Part shown: positions 1 to 8,348 of the stretch, piece by piece
How positions within the stretch are numbered: position 1 is the first letter of the stretch
Layout of the letters: every line of letters starts with the position of its first letter
DNA from: UBA2330 sp049293015
GTDB taxonomy: Bacteria; Bacteroidota; Ignavibacteria; Tepidaquicellales; Tepidaquicellaceae
Length of the DNA stretch: 20,277 nt
Direction: 5' to 3'
Assembly: GCA_049293015.1 (NCBI GenBank)
Contig: JBATSB010000143.1
Coordinates: forward strand, 1-20,277
The notes under the pieces: model-generated
Databases searched by the model: none
What the model was told of the DNA's origin: nothing
Seen by the model: only the letters and a program-made list of their open reading frames with translations
Translations under genes and position numbers: made by a program

Positions 1-2432
1 TCTGATCCGGTATTTCCATAAAAATGCTCTCTTAAATTTGAAGTTCTTGATTCTCCTCTTAAATAAATATCTCCAAGCAGTGGACTTTTTGCTGTTTCAA
101 AATTCAAAATATTATTATCAACTAAAGCATAATCGGTGGCATCAGTTATCTGATCTCCTGTAACATCAGTTTTAATATAGCCGCTTGCAAAGTTAAATAC
201 ATCATTGTCAGTCAATCCTCCATCAGTTCCGTCAACTACACCGTCCTGATTTACATCTCCACCTATCAGACAATATAAAGAACCTTTGAGAATTAAATTG
301 TTTCCGTATGCCTGAAATTTGGACGAAGTAAAATCATAATATGAAGTAATTCCTTTTACAAATAATTTGCCTCCAAGTTTACTCCATGTCTCTAATGAAT
401 TCCTGTGTCTGACAATTACATAGTAATATCCTGATTGAGCATTTGGGAAATTTAATTGTAATGTCAGTGAGACAGAATCTAATACAGACCGTGCTGAATC
501 TACAATAGAATATGGTGCAGAGATATTTCTTAAATAAATTGAAAGTGTATCCCGCATATTTGAAGAATTGGAAGAAGAATTCAGAAAACCTTCCGGTACA
601 GCTGCCATGCTGAGATTTAAAGGTGCTGCAGGATTTTCAACATATCCGTGTTTTGAAAATAGCACAGTATCACCGCAGAAATTATTTGCAATAAAATATA
701 ATACAAAATGTCCGACCTTTGTACCTGAAGTTACTTGCACTGAACTTCCGGTGGAGTTAGGAGGAATTGATGCCTGACAGGAATCATAATTTGCAATATC
801 CCAAAAGCCCTGTGATGTAGAGCTTGTATAAATATTGCCTGCAGAATTAACTGGTATAGCAAAATTTCCTGAAAGGACTGCGTTTAAAGGCGGGCAGTCG
901 TAGTCATTAAATAAAATTGAAACAAAAGAATTATTTTGATTTGTATAAATCACATCAATGTCCCCATCATTATCAAAGTCACCTGAAGCAAATTTATCGG
1001 GAGACTTGGATGTTGAATTTCCGGAAAGAAAAGTGAAAGCTCCTGAGCCGTTATTGCCATAAAAATTTATCTGACTGTTTCCAGGTCGTCTTTCAGAAAG
1101 ATCCAGATCTCCATCTCCGTCAACATCCCCTGTCAATAAAGCTCCACCGCTGCCTGAATAATTACTTTGAGTAAAGACTAAACTATCGTTTTTAAAAATT
1201 ACATTTGAATTAGTTACAATATCATTAAATCCATTGCCGTCTATATCATCAGACACTGCATTTCCAAATAAATTAGGTGCTGATATTTCCATGCCGCCAT
1301 TAAAAGTAGCATTACCGACATTCGTTAATATAGATAGATAAGAGCATTCACAATTAAAACTTGGAGGAATAATTCTTTCAAACTGCTGACCCTCTATTAA
1401 CAAATCCAGATCGCCATCATTATCATAATCACTTACTAATAATTCCAAACTTGCATGACCGGATTCTATGGGGCATCCGCATGAAGTATATTGTTGTGAG
1501 CGAAAACTAAATTCCCCTGTTCCATTATTGAACAAAATAAAAATAACACCTAAACCAATACCAATACTACCCTCATCCCTGAAAGTTACCAGATCAATAT
1601 CTCCGTCACTGTCAAAATCTCCCTGCTTAAAATGTACAGAGCCATAACCTTGTATAGAAGAACCGAAAGAAAATGATCCTGATGAATTATTTTTATAAAT
1701 TAAAATTTCACCATTTTGTTTTGTCATGGCAATATCAAGATCGCCGTCATTATCATAGTCAGCGGTCAGAGTAGCAATTGAAATATCAGAAATAGACGAA
1801 GCTATAGGAGCAAAAGAAAAATTTCCGTTTCCTGTATTTGCGAAAAAATTTAAATTTGGACCAAACCTGAAGTTTATTACTGTAACATCCAGATCACCAT
1901 CACCATCAAAATCGCCCGGGACAATATCAAAGACCTGATCCATGTATTCTAAATTTAAAGGCGATTCAGTAAAAATACCCGTACCTCCAATTGCCTGAAC
2001 AGTAAATGTCCAAGTAAAGGGAGTGATTGGTGTGTTTGAAGAAGTTAGAATTCCTGAGGAAAGTACCACCTGAATTTTCTCACCAAATTTATAATCTGAA
2101 TTTGGATTAATTGTTGCAGTTTTGTTTACGGCATTGTAGCTGACAGATGCAGATACTAATCCGGTTTGATTTCCAAAGACTTTTATCCTTGAAGAGATTA
2201 TTGTACTTGAATTCATATCCTGACTAAAGACAATTGCGATATTTGAAGATTTATAGACATTTAAAGCATTCATTGTTGGAGCTATATTACTTACTAATGA
2301 AGGATTATTCGATCTTTTTATTTCGTTTGAATGAATATCGTTTTTATTCCACTCTGAAATTCGGGAAAGTACTGTATTGTTTGACAAAATAAAAAGTATT
2401 GCTATCGCTAAAAATAAATTAAACTTTTTCAA
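1..2432 (-). CDS. Secreted FG-GAP/VCBS repeat protein with dockerin-like EF-hand region (3' partial)
   Basis: The frame reads from a TTG at 2432-2430 to the window edge without a stop, giving 810 codons; the C-terminus is outside. Residues 1-23 form a signal peptide (KKF, then a hydrophobic core). Residues about 50-160 look like a bacterial Ig-like (Big_5) domain. From D174 to about 495 there are seven FG-GAP/VCBS calcium-loop motifs, e.g. DFDGDGDLDV and DYDNDGDLDI, which in this family build a beta-propeller. A less clear region follows, then two dockerin-like calcium loops: DVNQDGVVD (726-734) and DVTGDQITD (from 756). Such proteins are extracellular or cell-surface; ligand and exact role are unknown. 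A C-terminal sorting domain may lie beyond the window. An AGGAG six bases upstream supports the TTG start, and a Bacteroidota-type promoter lies further upstream. It is divergent from the proS block, so it is an independent transcription unit. Confidence 0.9.
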   Translation of the reverse strand, partial: MKKFNLFLAIAILFILSNNTVLSRISEWNKNDIHSNEIKRSNNPSLVSNIAPTMNALNVYKSSNIAIVFSQDMNSSTIISSRIKVFGNQTGLVSASVSYNAVNKTATINPNSDYKFGEKIQVVLSSGILTSSNTPITPFTWTFTVQAIGGTGIFTESPLNLEYMDQVFDIVPGDFDGDGDLDVTVINFRFGPNLNFFANTGNGNFSFAPIASSISDISIATLTADYDNDGDLDIAMTKQNGEILIYKNNSSGSFSFGSSIQGYGSVHFKQGDFDSDGDIDLVTFRDEGSIGIGLGVIFILFNNGTGEFSFRSQQYTSCGCPIESGHASLELLVSDYDNDGDLDLLIEGQQFERIIPPSFNCECSYLSILTNVGNATFNGGMEISAPNLFGNAVSDDIDGNGFNDIVTNSNVIFKNDSLVFTQSNYSGSGGALLTGDVDGDGDLDLSERRPGNSQINFYGNNGSGAFTFLSGNSTSKSPDKFASGDFDNDGDIDVIYTNQNNSFVSILFNDYDCPPLNAVLSGNFAIPVNSAGNIYTSSTSQGFWDIANYDSCQASIPPNSTGSSVQVTSGTKVGHFVLYFIANNFCGDTVLFSKHGYVENPAAPLNLSMAAVPEGFLNSSSNSSNMRDTLSIYLRNISAPYSIVDSARSVLDSVSLTLQLNFPNAQSGYYYVIVRHRNSLETWSKLGGKLFVKGITSYYDFTSSKFQAYGNNLILKGSLYCLIGGDVNQDGVVDGTDGGLTDNDVFNFASGYIKTDVTGDQITDATDYALVDNNILNFETAKSPLLGDIYLRGESRTSNLREHFYGNTGS

Positions 2433-2438
2433 AATAAT

Positions 2439-2443
2439 CTCCT
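2439..2443 (-). promoter_or_regulatory. Shine-Dalgarno site of the FG-GAP gene
   Basis: On the minus strand this reads AGGAG, six bases before the TTG start at 2432. It is the only strong Shine-Dalgarno sequence I see before a gene in the window, and it settles the non-ATG start: the next in-frame ATG lies far inside, after the signal peptide. Confidence 0.75.
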
Positions 2444-2494
2444 TTCGGATTAAGTTTTAAATTTTTAAAACAAAAACTTTAAATCTTTCTGTTA

Positions 2495-2527
2495 CAAAAA
2501 TACATTTTGAATACATTAGAATACAAA
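2495..2527 (-). promoter_or_regulatory. Bacteroidota-type promoter (TTTG-N21-TATTTTTG)
   Basis: Read on the minus strand, TTTG (2527-2524) is followed after 21 bases by TATTTTTG (2502-2495). This fits the Bacteroidota -33/-7 consensus TTTG-N19-21-TAnnTTTG at every fixed position. Transcription would begin near 2488, giving a 5' leader of about 55 bases before the TTG at 2432. The leader contains the AT-rich palindrome GTTTTAAA-tt-TTTAAAAC (2454-2471); its 2-base loop makes a stable RNA hairpin unlikely, so it might be an operator or chance. Confidence 0.65.
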
Positions 2528-3100
2528 GAAACTTTTTAGATAAAGTGAAAAAACAATTGTCTTAGTTTGTCGAAAAATATTGAAAATTATTTGTATTCAT
2601 CTTGAATAAGCAATAATCATATTTGAAAAAGTGAGAAAAATCAGCGATACTTTTTTGATTATTAACCCTAAAACTTATCTCTATAATCAAATAATCTTAA
2701 TGGAATTGCTGATTGCTGCATAGAAAGACTTTGCATGAAAAAATTATACTTTAATATGGAATAATTTTAAATTTTGCTGAAGTGATTCCAAAGAATTAAT
2801 TACACAAAAAAATTTGCAATAATTTAAAAGTAATTTCATATTAACCCTGTTAATTAAAGTTGATATAAGTTAAATGGATTCTTTTTTAAAAACAAATATT
2901 ATATTGGGTTTACCTGACATTATCCTTAAAATTGTTTAAAAATGCGTTAAATAGTTTAACTGGTTATACAGATTATGTGATATTATTCAGAACATTTTTC
3001 AAAATCAATTTTAATTTACAATACCCTGATACTAATATTAGAATTGTAATAGAAACCTGACATTTTTATATTGTTAGCTTAAATTTTACATTTTTAGAAA
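2528..3100. other. Divergent intergenic spacer, no gene seen
   Basis: About 570 bases of AT-rich DNA between the minus-strand FG-GAP gene and proS. I found no open frame with coding character, no tRNA-like cloverleaf and no strong terminator. A weak candidate promoter for proS is TTG (3044-3046), then 20 bases, then TATATTG (3067-3073), about 27 bases before the ATG; it matches the -7 consensus only partly. Confidence 0.5.
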
Positions 3101-4831
3101 ATGAGATTAACCAGATTTTTTCTTCCGACATTGAAAGATGATCCGGTAGATGCCGTTACGGTTTCACATAAATTGATGATCAGAGCTGGAATGGTAAAGC
3201 AGCTTACTTCAGGTGTCTATTCATCATTGCCGCTTGGACTTATAGTTTTTCGAAAAGTTGAAAACATTATCCGTGAAGAAATGAATGCAATAGGAGGTAA
3301 TGAATTTTTACTGCCTGCCTTATCCCCGCATGACCTCTGGGCTGAAACAGGAAGGATGGAAGATTACGGTGATCTTATGTTTAGGATCAAAAACCGTGAA
3401 CTTGTATTATGTCCGACTCATGAGGAAGTGTTTACTTCAATTGCAAAGCCTAGTCTTATTTCATATAAAGATTTTCCGCAAGTATGGTATCAGATCCAGT
3501 CAAAATTCAGAAATGAAGAACGCCCGAGAGCAGGTGTTTTAAGAACGCGTCAGTTTACTATGAAAGATGCATATTCACTCGATGCCACTTGGGAAGGTCT
3601 TGATAAGTCATATAATGACATGGCTCAGGCTTACAGAAATATTTTCACAAGATGCGGACTGGAGTTTGTAATAGTATCAGCTCACAGCGGAGCTATGGGT
3701 GGTAGTGCTTCAGAAGAATTTATGGTTCCATCTTCGGCAGGTGAAGATAATATTGTAATAAGTGAAGATGGAAACTATACATCCAATATAGAAGTCGCAG
3801 TTTCATTTGTTGAAAAAAATGACAGGAAAAATTCTGAACTGCCTTTTGAAGAATTTCATACACCGAATATTAAAAGTATAGATGAGCTAGCAGGATTCCT
3901 GAATATTACTGACAAAACCCGACTTGCAAAATCAAGAGTTTTTGTAAATCCTTCAAAGCAAGAAAAAGGTGAAGATGAATTTGTATTAGTCCTTGTAAGA
4001 GGAGATGATGAAGTAAATGAATTAAAGCTTCAGAATCTATTCGGAATAAATATCCGTCCGGCACACAACGAAGAGCTTGCTGAGATCACCGGTGCAGATG
4101 CAGGATCGATCGGTCCTGTAAATCTAAAAGTTTTGAAAAATAAAAAAGTAAAGATCATTGCCGATCTGTTACTTGAAGACAGTAATGAAATTATCAGCGG
4201 TGCAAACAAAAATGATCATCATATAAAAAATATTGATCTTAAAAAAGATGTCCCGGATATAGAATATAAAGATCTTAGAATAGTAAAAGAAGGTGAGCTT
4301 ACTTCTGATAAAAAAAGTAAATTGAAAATTACTAAGGCTATTGAAGTTGGACATATATTTAAGCTTGGTACAAAATATCCTGAAGCACTCGGTGCAAAAT
4401 TTCTTGATGCTGAGGGTAAAGAAAATCCGATCATAATGGGAAGTTACGGAATTGGAATTGAACGAACTGCTGCTGCATTTATAGAACAGAGTAATGATGA
4501 AAAAGGAATTATATGGAAAGGGGAGATAGCACCTTTTCAGATAAATTTGATTTGTCTTTTCGGTAAGACAGATGAAGTGAAAGAACTTGCTGATAATTAT
4601 TATAATGAGTTGATCAGTAAACAAATTGAAGTTTTATATGATGACAGGGAAGACGTCAGACCCGGATTTAAATTTAATGATGCTGATCTGATTGGAATAC
4701 CTGTTCAGCTTATTGTCGGTGAGAAAAATCTTAAAGACGGTAAAGTAGAAATTAAAATAAGACAGACTGGTGAAAAGCTTATTGTAAATAAAGATGATGC
4801 TGTCTCAAAAGTAATAGAACTTATCGGATAA
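3101..4831 (+). CDS. proS: Prolyl-tRNA synthetase, bacterial type with INS editing domain
   Basis: Charges tRNA-Pro with proline in the cytoplasm. At 576 residues it matches the bacterial (E. coli-like) form of about 570. Class II motifs are visible: CPTHEE (104-109), motif 2 FRNEERPRAGVLRTRQF (136-152) followed by MKDAYS, and motif 3 GSYGIGIERT (447-456). Between motifs 2 and 3, roughly residues 225-390, lies the inserted YbaK-like editing domain, ending near GADAGSIGPVNL, which in this family removes mischarged alanine. The anticodon-binding domain fills the C-terminus. Having the INS domain separates it from the short archaeal/eukaryal-like ProRS found in many Bacteroidales. The ATG start gives the normal MRLTRFFLPTLK beginning; no Shine-Dalgarno is visible. 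It is first in a plus-strand run and lies 3 bases before maf, so the two are very likely co-transcribed. Confidence 0.97.
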   Translation: MRLTRFFLPTLKDDPVDAVTVSHKLMIRAGMVKQLTSGVYSSLPLGLIVFRKVENIIREEMNAIGGNEFLLPALSPHDLWAETGRMEDYGDLMFRIKNRELVLCPTHEEVFTSIAKPSLISYKDFPQVWYQIQSKFRNEERPRAGVLRTRQFTMKDAYSLDATWEGLDKSYNDMAQAYRNIFTRCGLEFVIVSAHSGAMGGSASEEFMVPSSAGEDNIVISEDGNYTSNIEVAVSFVEKNDRKNSELPFEEFHTPNIKSIDELAGFLNITDKTRLAKSRVFVNPSKQEKGEDEFVLVLVRGDDEVNELKLQNLFGINIRPAHNEELAEITGADAGSIGPVNLKVLKNKKVKIIADLLLEDSNEIISGANKNDHHIKNIDLKKDVPDIEYKDLRIVKEGELTSDKKSKLKITKAIEVGHIFKLGTKYPEALGAKFLDAEGKENPIIMGSYGIGIERTAAAFIEQSNDEKGIIWKGEIAPFQINLICLFGKTDEVKELADNYYNELISKQIEVLYDDREDVRPGFKFNDADLIGIPVQLIVGEKNLKDGKVEIKIRQTGEKLIVNKDDAVSKVIELIG

Positions 4832-4834
4832 TAA

Positions 4835-5425
4835 TTGGCTGACCTGAAATCCATTCTGAATAAACAATATATCCTTGCATCTGCCTCACCAAGAAGAGCA
4901 CAGCTTCTCAGGCAGATCGGTCTTAAATTTGTATCAATCGAAAGTAATGTTAATGAACTGGAAACTTCTGATCATGATCCGGTACATTCAGTCAGATATA
5001 ATTCCGTTTTAAAATCTAAAACTGTTGCTGTTCTTTTTAAAAAAGAAATTGTGATTGGTGCAGATACTATAGTAGTTCTTGGGAAAGAAATTATCAATAA
5101 GCCTTCTGATCTGAGCGAAGCCAAAATTATTCTAAAAAAGCTCAGCGGTAAAGTTCATGAAGTTTATACCGGTGTGAATGTTATTAACACATCAAACGGA
5201 ATACAAAAATTTACATTTGAAAAAACAATGGTACATTTCAGAAAAATTGATAAAGATGAAATTGACTATTATGTTAAAAAATATAAACCACTTGATAAAG
5301 CCGGTGCTTACGGAATTCAGGATGATTTCGGATGTCTTTTTATAAAAAAGATCGAAGGCGATTATTATAATATAGTTGGGCTGCCTCTTGTAAAATTATA
5401 TGAAAGTTTGAGAAAAGTGATCTGA
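4835..5425 (+). CDS. maf: Maf-family nucleoside triphosphate pyrophosphatase
   Basis: A house-cleaning enzyme of the Maf/YhdE family; members hydrolyse dTTP, UTP and modified pyrimidine nucleotides to monophosphates. The 196 residues match the usual length. Family signatures visible: SASPRR (16-21, phosphate-binding), GADT with D77, NKP with K89, AGAYGIQ (156-162) and EGDYYNIVGLP (174-184). The start is TTG, directly after the double stop TAA TAA of proS; no in-frame ATG would preserve the N-terminal ILASASPRR strand. It overlaps the next gene by one base (TGATG), implying translational coupling. The Arg-Arg and YGIQ context favour the dTTP/UTP subgroup, but substrate assignment is inference. 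Confidence 0.93.
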   Translation: MADLKSILNKQYILASASPRRAQLLRQIGLKFVSIESNVNELETSDHDPVHSVRYNSVLKSKTVAVLFKKEIVIGADTIVVLGKEIINKPSDLSEAKIILKKLSGKVHEVYTGVNVINTSNGIQKFTFEKTMVHFRKIDKDEIDYYVKKYKPLDKAGAYGIQDDFGCLFIKKIEGDYYNIVGLPLVKLYESLRKVI

Positions 5426-6408
5426 TGTTTAAAAAGTATAAAAAGAAAATACTGCTTTCTGTTGCGCTCGGAGCACTGGTCTTTCTGGGGTTCAGTATTT
5501 ATGCGGATTTTGACAAACTCATAGCAACGTTTGCTGAATTCAACTGGTATTTTTTTCCTGTAATAATAGCACTTACTTATTTAAATTTTCTGATAAGATT
5601 TTTTAAATGGGAATATTATCTCAGATTATTAAAGATCAGTTTAAAAAGAAAAACCAGTTTCCTAATTTTCATGTCAACTTTTGTAATGAGTGTGACACCA
5701 GGCAAGATGGGCGAACTTTTAAAATCATATTTATTAAGAGAAGAAAACGGAACGCCTGTCGCCAGATCAGCGCCGATTATACTGGCAGAAAGATTAACAG
5801 ATTTTATTTCTGTAGTGATACTTTGTATTACAGGTGCTTTTGTTTTTAATTATGGTCAGACGATAGTGATTGGAGTAGGAGTTTTTTTTATTGTATGTGT
5901 TATGCTTATCAGTTCAAGAAAAACATCAATAGCTTTAATTCGTTATCTTGAAAAAATAAAATTGTTTAGTAAAGTTGCACATAAATTTGAAGATGCATAT
6001 GAAAGTATTTATACATTAGTCAGGGTCAAGCCTCTGATCATTGCAACTTCGATGAGCGTTGTTGCATGGTTTTGTGAATGTCTTGGACTTTACATTATCC
6101 TTAAAGTTTATTCGGGGATCACGCATATTGATGTCAGTCTTTTATCAGCAGTTTTTATATATGGATTCTCGACAATTGTCGGTTCGATTGCAATGCTTCC
6201 GGGCGGGCTAGGAGTGACTGAAGCTTCAATGACTGGACTGCTTCTTTTATTAAAGATACCAAAAGATGTATCAGTAGCATCAACTTTTATAATTAGAGTA
6301 GCAACATTATGGTTTGCCGTATTGGTCGGAATAATATCGGTTTATTTCTATCAGAGGTATTCTCACAAGGATTTAGAGAATATTGAGGCTTCTCAGATGG
6401 AAACATAA
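5425..6408 (+). CDS. UPF0104 / LPG-synthase-type multi-pass membrane protein
   Basis: A 327-residue integral inner-membrane protein of the UPF0104 (PF03706) family, related to the flippase domain of lysylphosphatidylglycerol synthase but without the aminoacyl-transfer domain. About eight hydrophobic segments are visible, beginning at residues 9-26 and 43-60. Conserved family blocks are TPGKMGELLKSYLLR (91-105), AERLTDF (121-127) and PGGLGVTEASMTGLL in the C-terminal third. Stand-alone members are thought to handle lipids or lipid-linked molecules; the substrate here is unknown. ATG overlaps the maf stop by one base. A 44-base gap follows before the B12-binding gene. It ends in a short hydrophilic acidic tail. 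Confidence 0.85.
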   Translation: MFKKYKKKILLSVALGALVFLGFSIYADFDKLIATFAEFNWYFFPVIIALTYLNFLIRFFKWEYYLRLLKISLKRKTSFLIFMSTFVMSVTPGKMGELLKSYLLREENGTPVARSAPIILAERLTDFISVVILCITGAFVFNYGQTIVIGVGVFFIVCVMLISSRKTSIALIRYLEKIKLFSKVAHKFEDAYESIYTLVRVKPLIIATSMSVVAWFCECLGLYIILKVYSGITHIDVSLLSAVFIYGFSTIVGSIAMLPGGLGVTEASMTGLLLLLKIPKDVSVASTFIIRVATLWFAVLVGIISVYFYQRYSHKDLENIEASQMET

Positions 6409-6452
6409 TTTCACTTGAAGAAATACAGTATTTGGGTTAATTTACAAACTAT

Positions 6453-6887
6453 ATGTCAAAAAATAATAATCAGCAAAACAAGATCCGCGTATTGATCGGT
6501 AAGGTTGGTCTTGACGGTCATGACAGGGGAGCTAAAGTAGTTGCTGCAGCTTTCAGAGATGCAGGAATTGAAGTGATATACACAGGTCTCAGACAGACCC
6601 CGGAAACAATTGTCGAGGCAGCACTTCAGGAAGATGTCAATGCAATCGGAATTAGTATTCTCAGCGGTGCACATATGACAGTCTTTCCTAAAGTAAAAAA
6701 ACTAATGGATAGTAAAGGACTTAATGATGTTTTATTGTTCGGAGGAGGAATTATTCCGGATCAGGACATTGAAGAACTTAGAAAAATGGGAGTCGGAGAA
6801 CTTTTTACGCCAGGCACACCTACCTATGAAACAATCGAATATGTAAAAAACTGGGTTCGGAAAACAAATGAAGGGAAATCTCTATAA
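6453..6887 (+). CDS. Stand-alone cobalamin-binding domain of methylmalonyl-CoA mutase type
   Basis: A 144-residue Rossmann-like B12-binding protein equal to the C-terminal domain of acyl-CoA mutases. It carries the cobalamin signature: DGHDRG (21-26), with H23 the expected lower axial ligand of cobalt, SILSG (68-72) and GGG (97-99). Such separate small subunits pair with a catalytic large subunit encoded elsewhere, forming methylmalonyl-CoA mutase (succinyl-CoA/methylmalonyl-CoA interconversion) or a related mutase. No large subunit, MeaB-type GTPase or epimerase is in this window, so the partner and exact substrate are not settled. Start ATG with an A/T-rich upstream region and no Shine-Dalgarno. 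Gaps of 44 and 48 bases to its neighbours suggest it may sit in the same transcript but is not tightly coupled. Confidence 0.9.
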   Translation: MSKNNNQQNKIRVLIGKVGLDGHDRGAKVVAAAFRDAGIEVIYTGLRQTPETIVEAALQEDVNAIGISILSGAHMTVFPKVKKLMDSKGLNDVLLFGGGIIPDQDIEELRKMGVGELFTPGTPTYETIEYVKNWVRKTNEGKSL

Positions 6888-6935
6888 TCAGATTTTTACA
6901 TTATTTTTTATTTATTAAATCACATTCTATAAATT

Positions 6936-8348
6936 ATGAGTAATAATTCAGAGCCGGTTAAATTTGGTACCGACGGCTGGAGAGCTGTTATTGCAGATAC
7001 ATATACTTTTGAAAACGTTAAAAGAGTAGCTCTTGCTACAGCAAGAATTTTTAAAGATCATAAAAAAATTTCAAACGGAATTGTAATAGGTTACGATACG
7101 AGATTTCAGGGTAAAGAATTTGCTCATGCAGCTGCAGAGGTTTTTGGAAATGAAGGTATAAAAACTAAATTGACTGACAGTTTTGTTACTACTCCTACAG
7201 TTTCTTTACTTGCAAGAGATCTTAACTGCGCACTTGGAGTAATGATAACAGCTTCACATAATCCTTTTCAATATAATGGATTTAAGCTTAAAGATGAATT
7301 CGGAGGATCTATGGATCCGGATGAAATAGTAAAGATAGAAGGTGAGCTTAAAAATATTATATCTGTTGATATTCCAAAAAGTTTTGAGCAATTGCTGGAT
7401 GAAGGTGTAATAGAATATTTTAACGGTAATGAATTTTATCTGAACTATCTTAATGACAGGATAAATATCGAAGCTATCAAAAAAGCAGATCTTAAAGTAA
7501 TCTATGATGCAATGTACGGTGCAGGTCAGAATCTGATTGGACATTTTGTAAATGTTACACAATTGCACGGAGAAGTAAATCCTTCATTTGGTAAATCTGC
7601 ACCCGAACCGGTTCAGAAAAATTTATCAGAAATCTGTGAAGATATGAAAAAGGATAAATATGATATTGGTATCGTAACTGACGGAGATGCTGACAGGATT
7701 GCAATAATAGATGAGAACGGAGATTTTCTTGATGCACAAAAAACCTTTGTACTTCTGATTAGATATTTATTTGAAAAAAAGAAACTGACTGGTAAAGTAG
7801 TCAGAGGATTTTCAACAAGTGATCTTGTTAGACAATATTGTGAAAAGAATAATATTGAGCTGGAAACAGTTCCGATAGGATTTAAGCATATTTCAAAGAT
7901 CATGATCAATGATGATGTAATGATCGGCGCAGAAGAAAGCGGAGGTATTGGTATAAAAGGACATCTTCCTGAAAGAGATGGAATTTATAACGGACTTCTC
8001 TATATGGAAATGCTTGCAGATTATGGTAAAAGTATATCTGAATTAAAAAAAGAATTTGATGATGAATTTGGATTTTATTTTTATCAGAGAAATGATGTAA
8101 AGACTACTGAGAAAAAAAAGAATGCAGCTTTAAATATCTGTCTTGACCTGAAAGAAGGGGAAGAAATAGGCGGAAAAATAATAGCTGAAAAAGATGATCT
8201 GGACGGGTATAAATTTTATTTCGAAAATGGATGGCTTCTTATCAGAGCATCAGGTACTGAGCCATTGATCAGAATTTATTGTGAAACATATGGAGAAGAT
8301 AATACAACTGACACTTTAAATAAAACTAAAGACTTTTTAGGATTATGA
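6936..8348 (+). CDS. Alpha-D-phosphohexomutase (phosphoglucomutase/phosphomannomutase)
   Basis: Interconverts hexose 1- and 6-phosphates in the cytoplasm, feeding nucleotide-sugar synthesis. The 470-residue protein has all four superfamily sites: the phosphoserine loop TASHNP (105-110, S107), the metal loop DGDADR (249-254), the sugar-binding EESGG (333-337) and the phosphate-binding RASGTEP (437-443). N-terminal KFGTDGWRAV is the usual start block, supporting the ATG. Whether it prefers glucose, mannose or another hexose phosphate cannot be decided from sequence alone; GlmM-type activity is less likely. Its stop overlaps the start of the SLBB export gene (ATGA, 4 bases), tying it to polysaccharide production. 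Confidence 0.93.
   Translation: MSNNSEPVKFGTDGWRAVIADTYTFENVKRVALATARIFKDHKKISNGIVIGYDTRFQGKEFAHAAAEVFGNEGIKTKLTDSFVTTPTVSLLARDLNCALGVMITASHNPFQYNGFKLKDEFGGSMDPDEIVKIEGELKNIISVDIPKSFEQLLDEGVIEYFNGNEFYLNYLNDRINIEAIKKADLKVIYDAMYGAGQNLIGHFVNVTQLHGEVNPSFGKSAPEPVQKNLSEICEDMKKDKYDIGIVTDGDADRIAIIDENGDFLDAQKTFVLLIRYLFEKKKLTGKVVRGFSTSDLVRQYCEKNNIELETVPIGFKHISKIMINDDVMIGAEESGGIGIKGHLPERDGIYNGLLYMEMLADYGKSISELKKEFDDEFGFYFYQRNDVKTTEKKKNAALNICLDLKEGEEIGGKIIAEKDDLDGYKFYFENGWLLIRASGTEPLIRIYCETYGEDNTTDTLNKTKDFLGL

Noticed and set aside
568..777. 69-codon plus-strand open frame
   Set aside because: It lies antisense to the FG-GAP protein, which has clear repeats and domains there; no recognisable product.
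2528..3100. tRNA, small RNA or CRISPR in the divergent spacer
   Set aside because: No cloverleaf, no regularly spaced repeats and no strong hairpin with a T-run; it is plain AT-rich DNA.
4169..4624. Long minus-strand open frame opposite proS
   Set aside because: It is a phenylalanine/isoleucine-rich shadow of the strongly conserved proS frame.
7254..7909. Minus-strand open frames opposite the phosphohexomutase
   Set aside because: They overlap the metal-binding region of a conserved enzyme and show low-complexity antisense composition.
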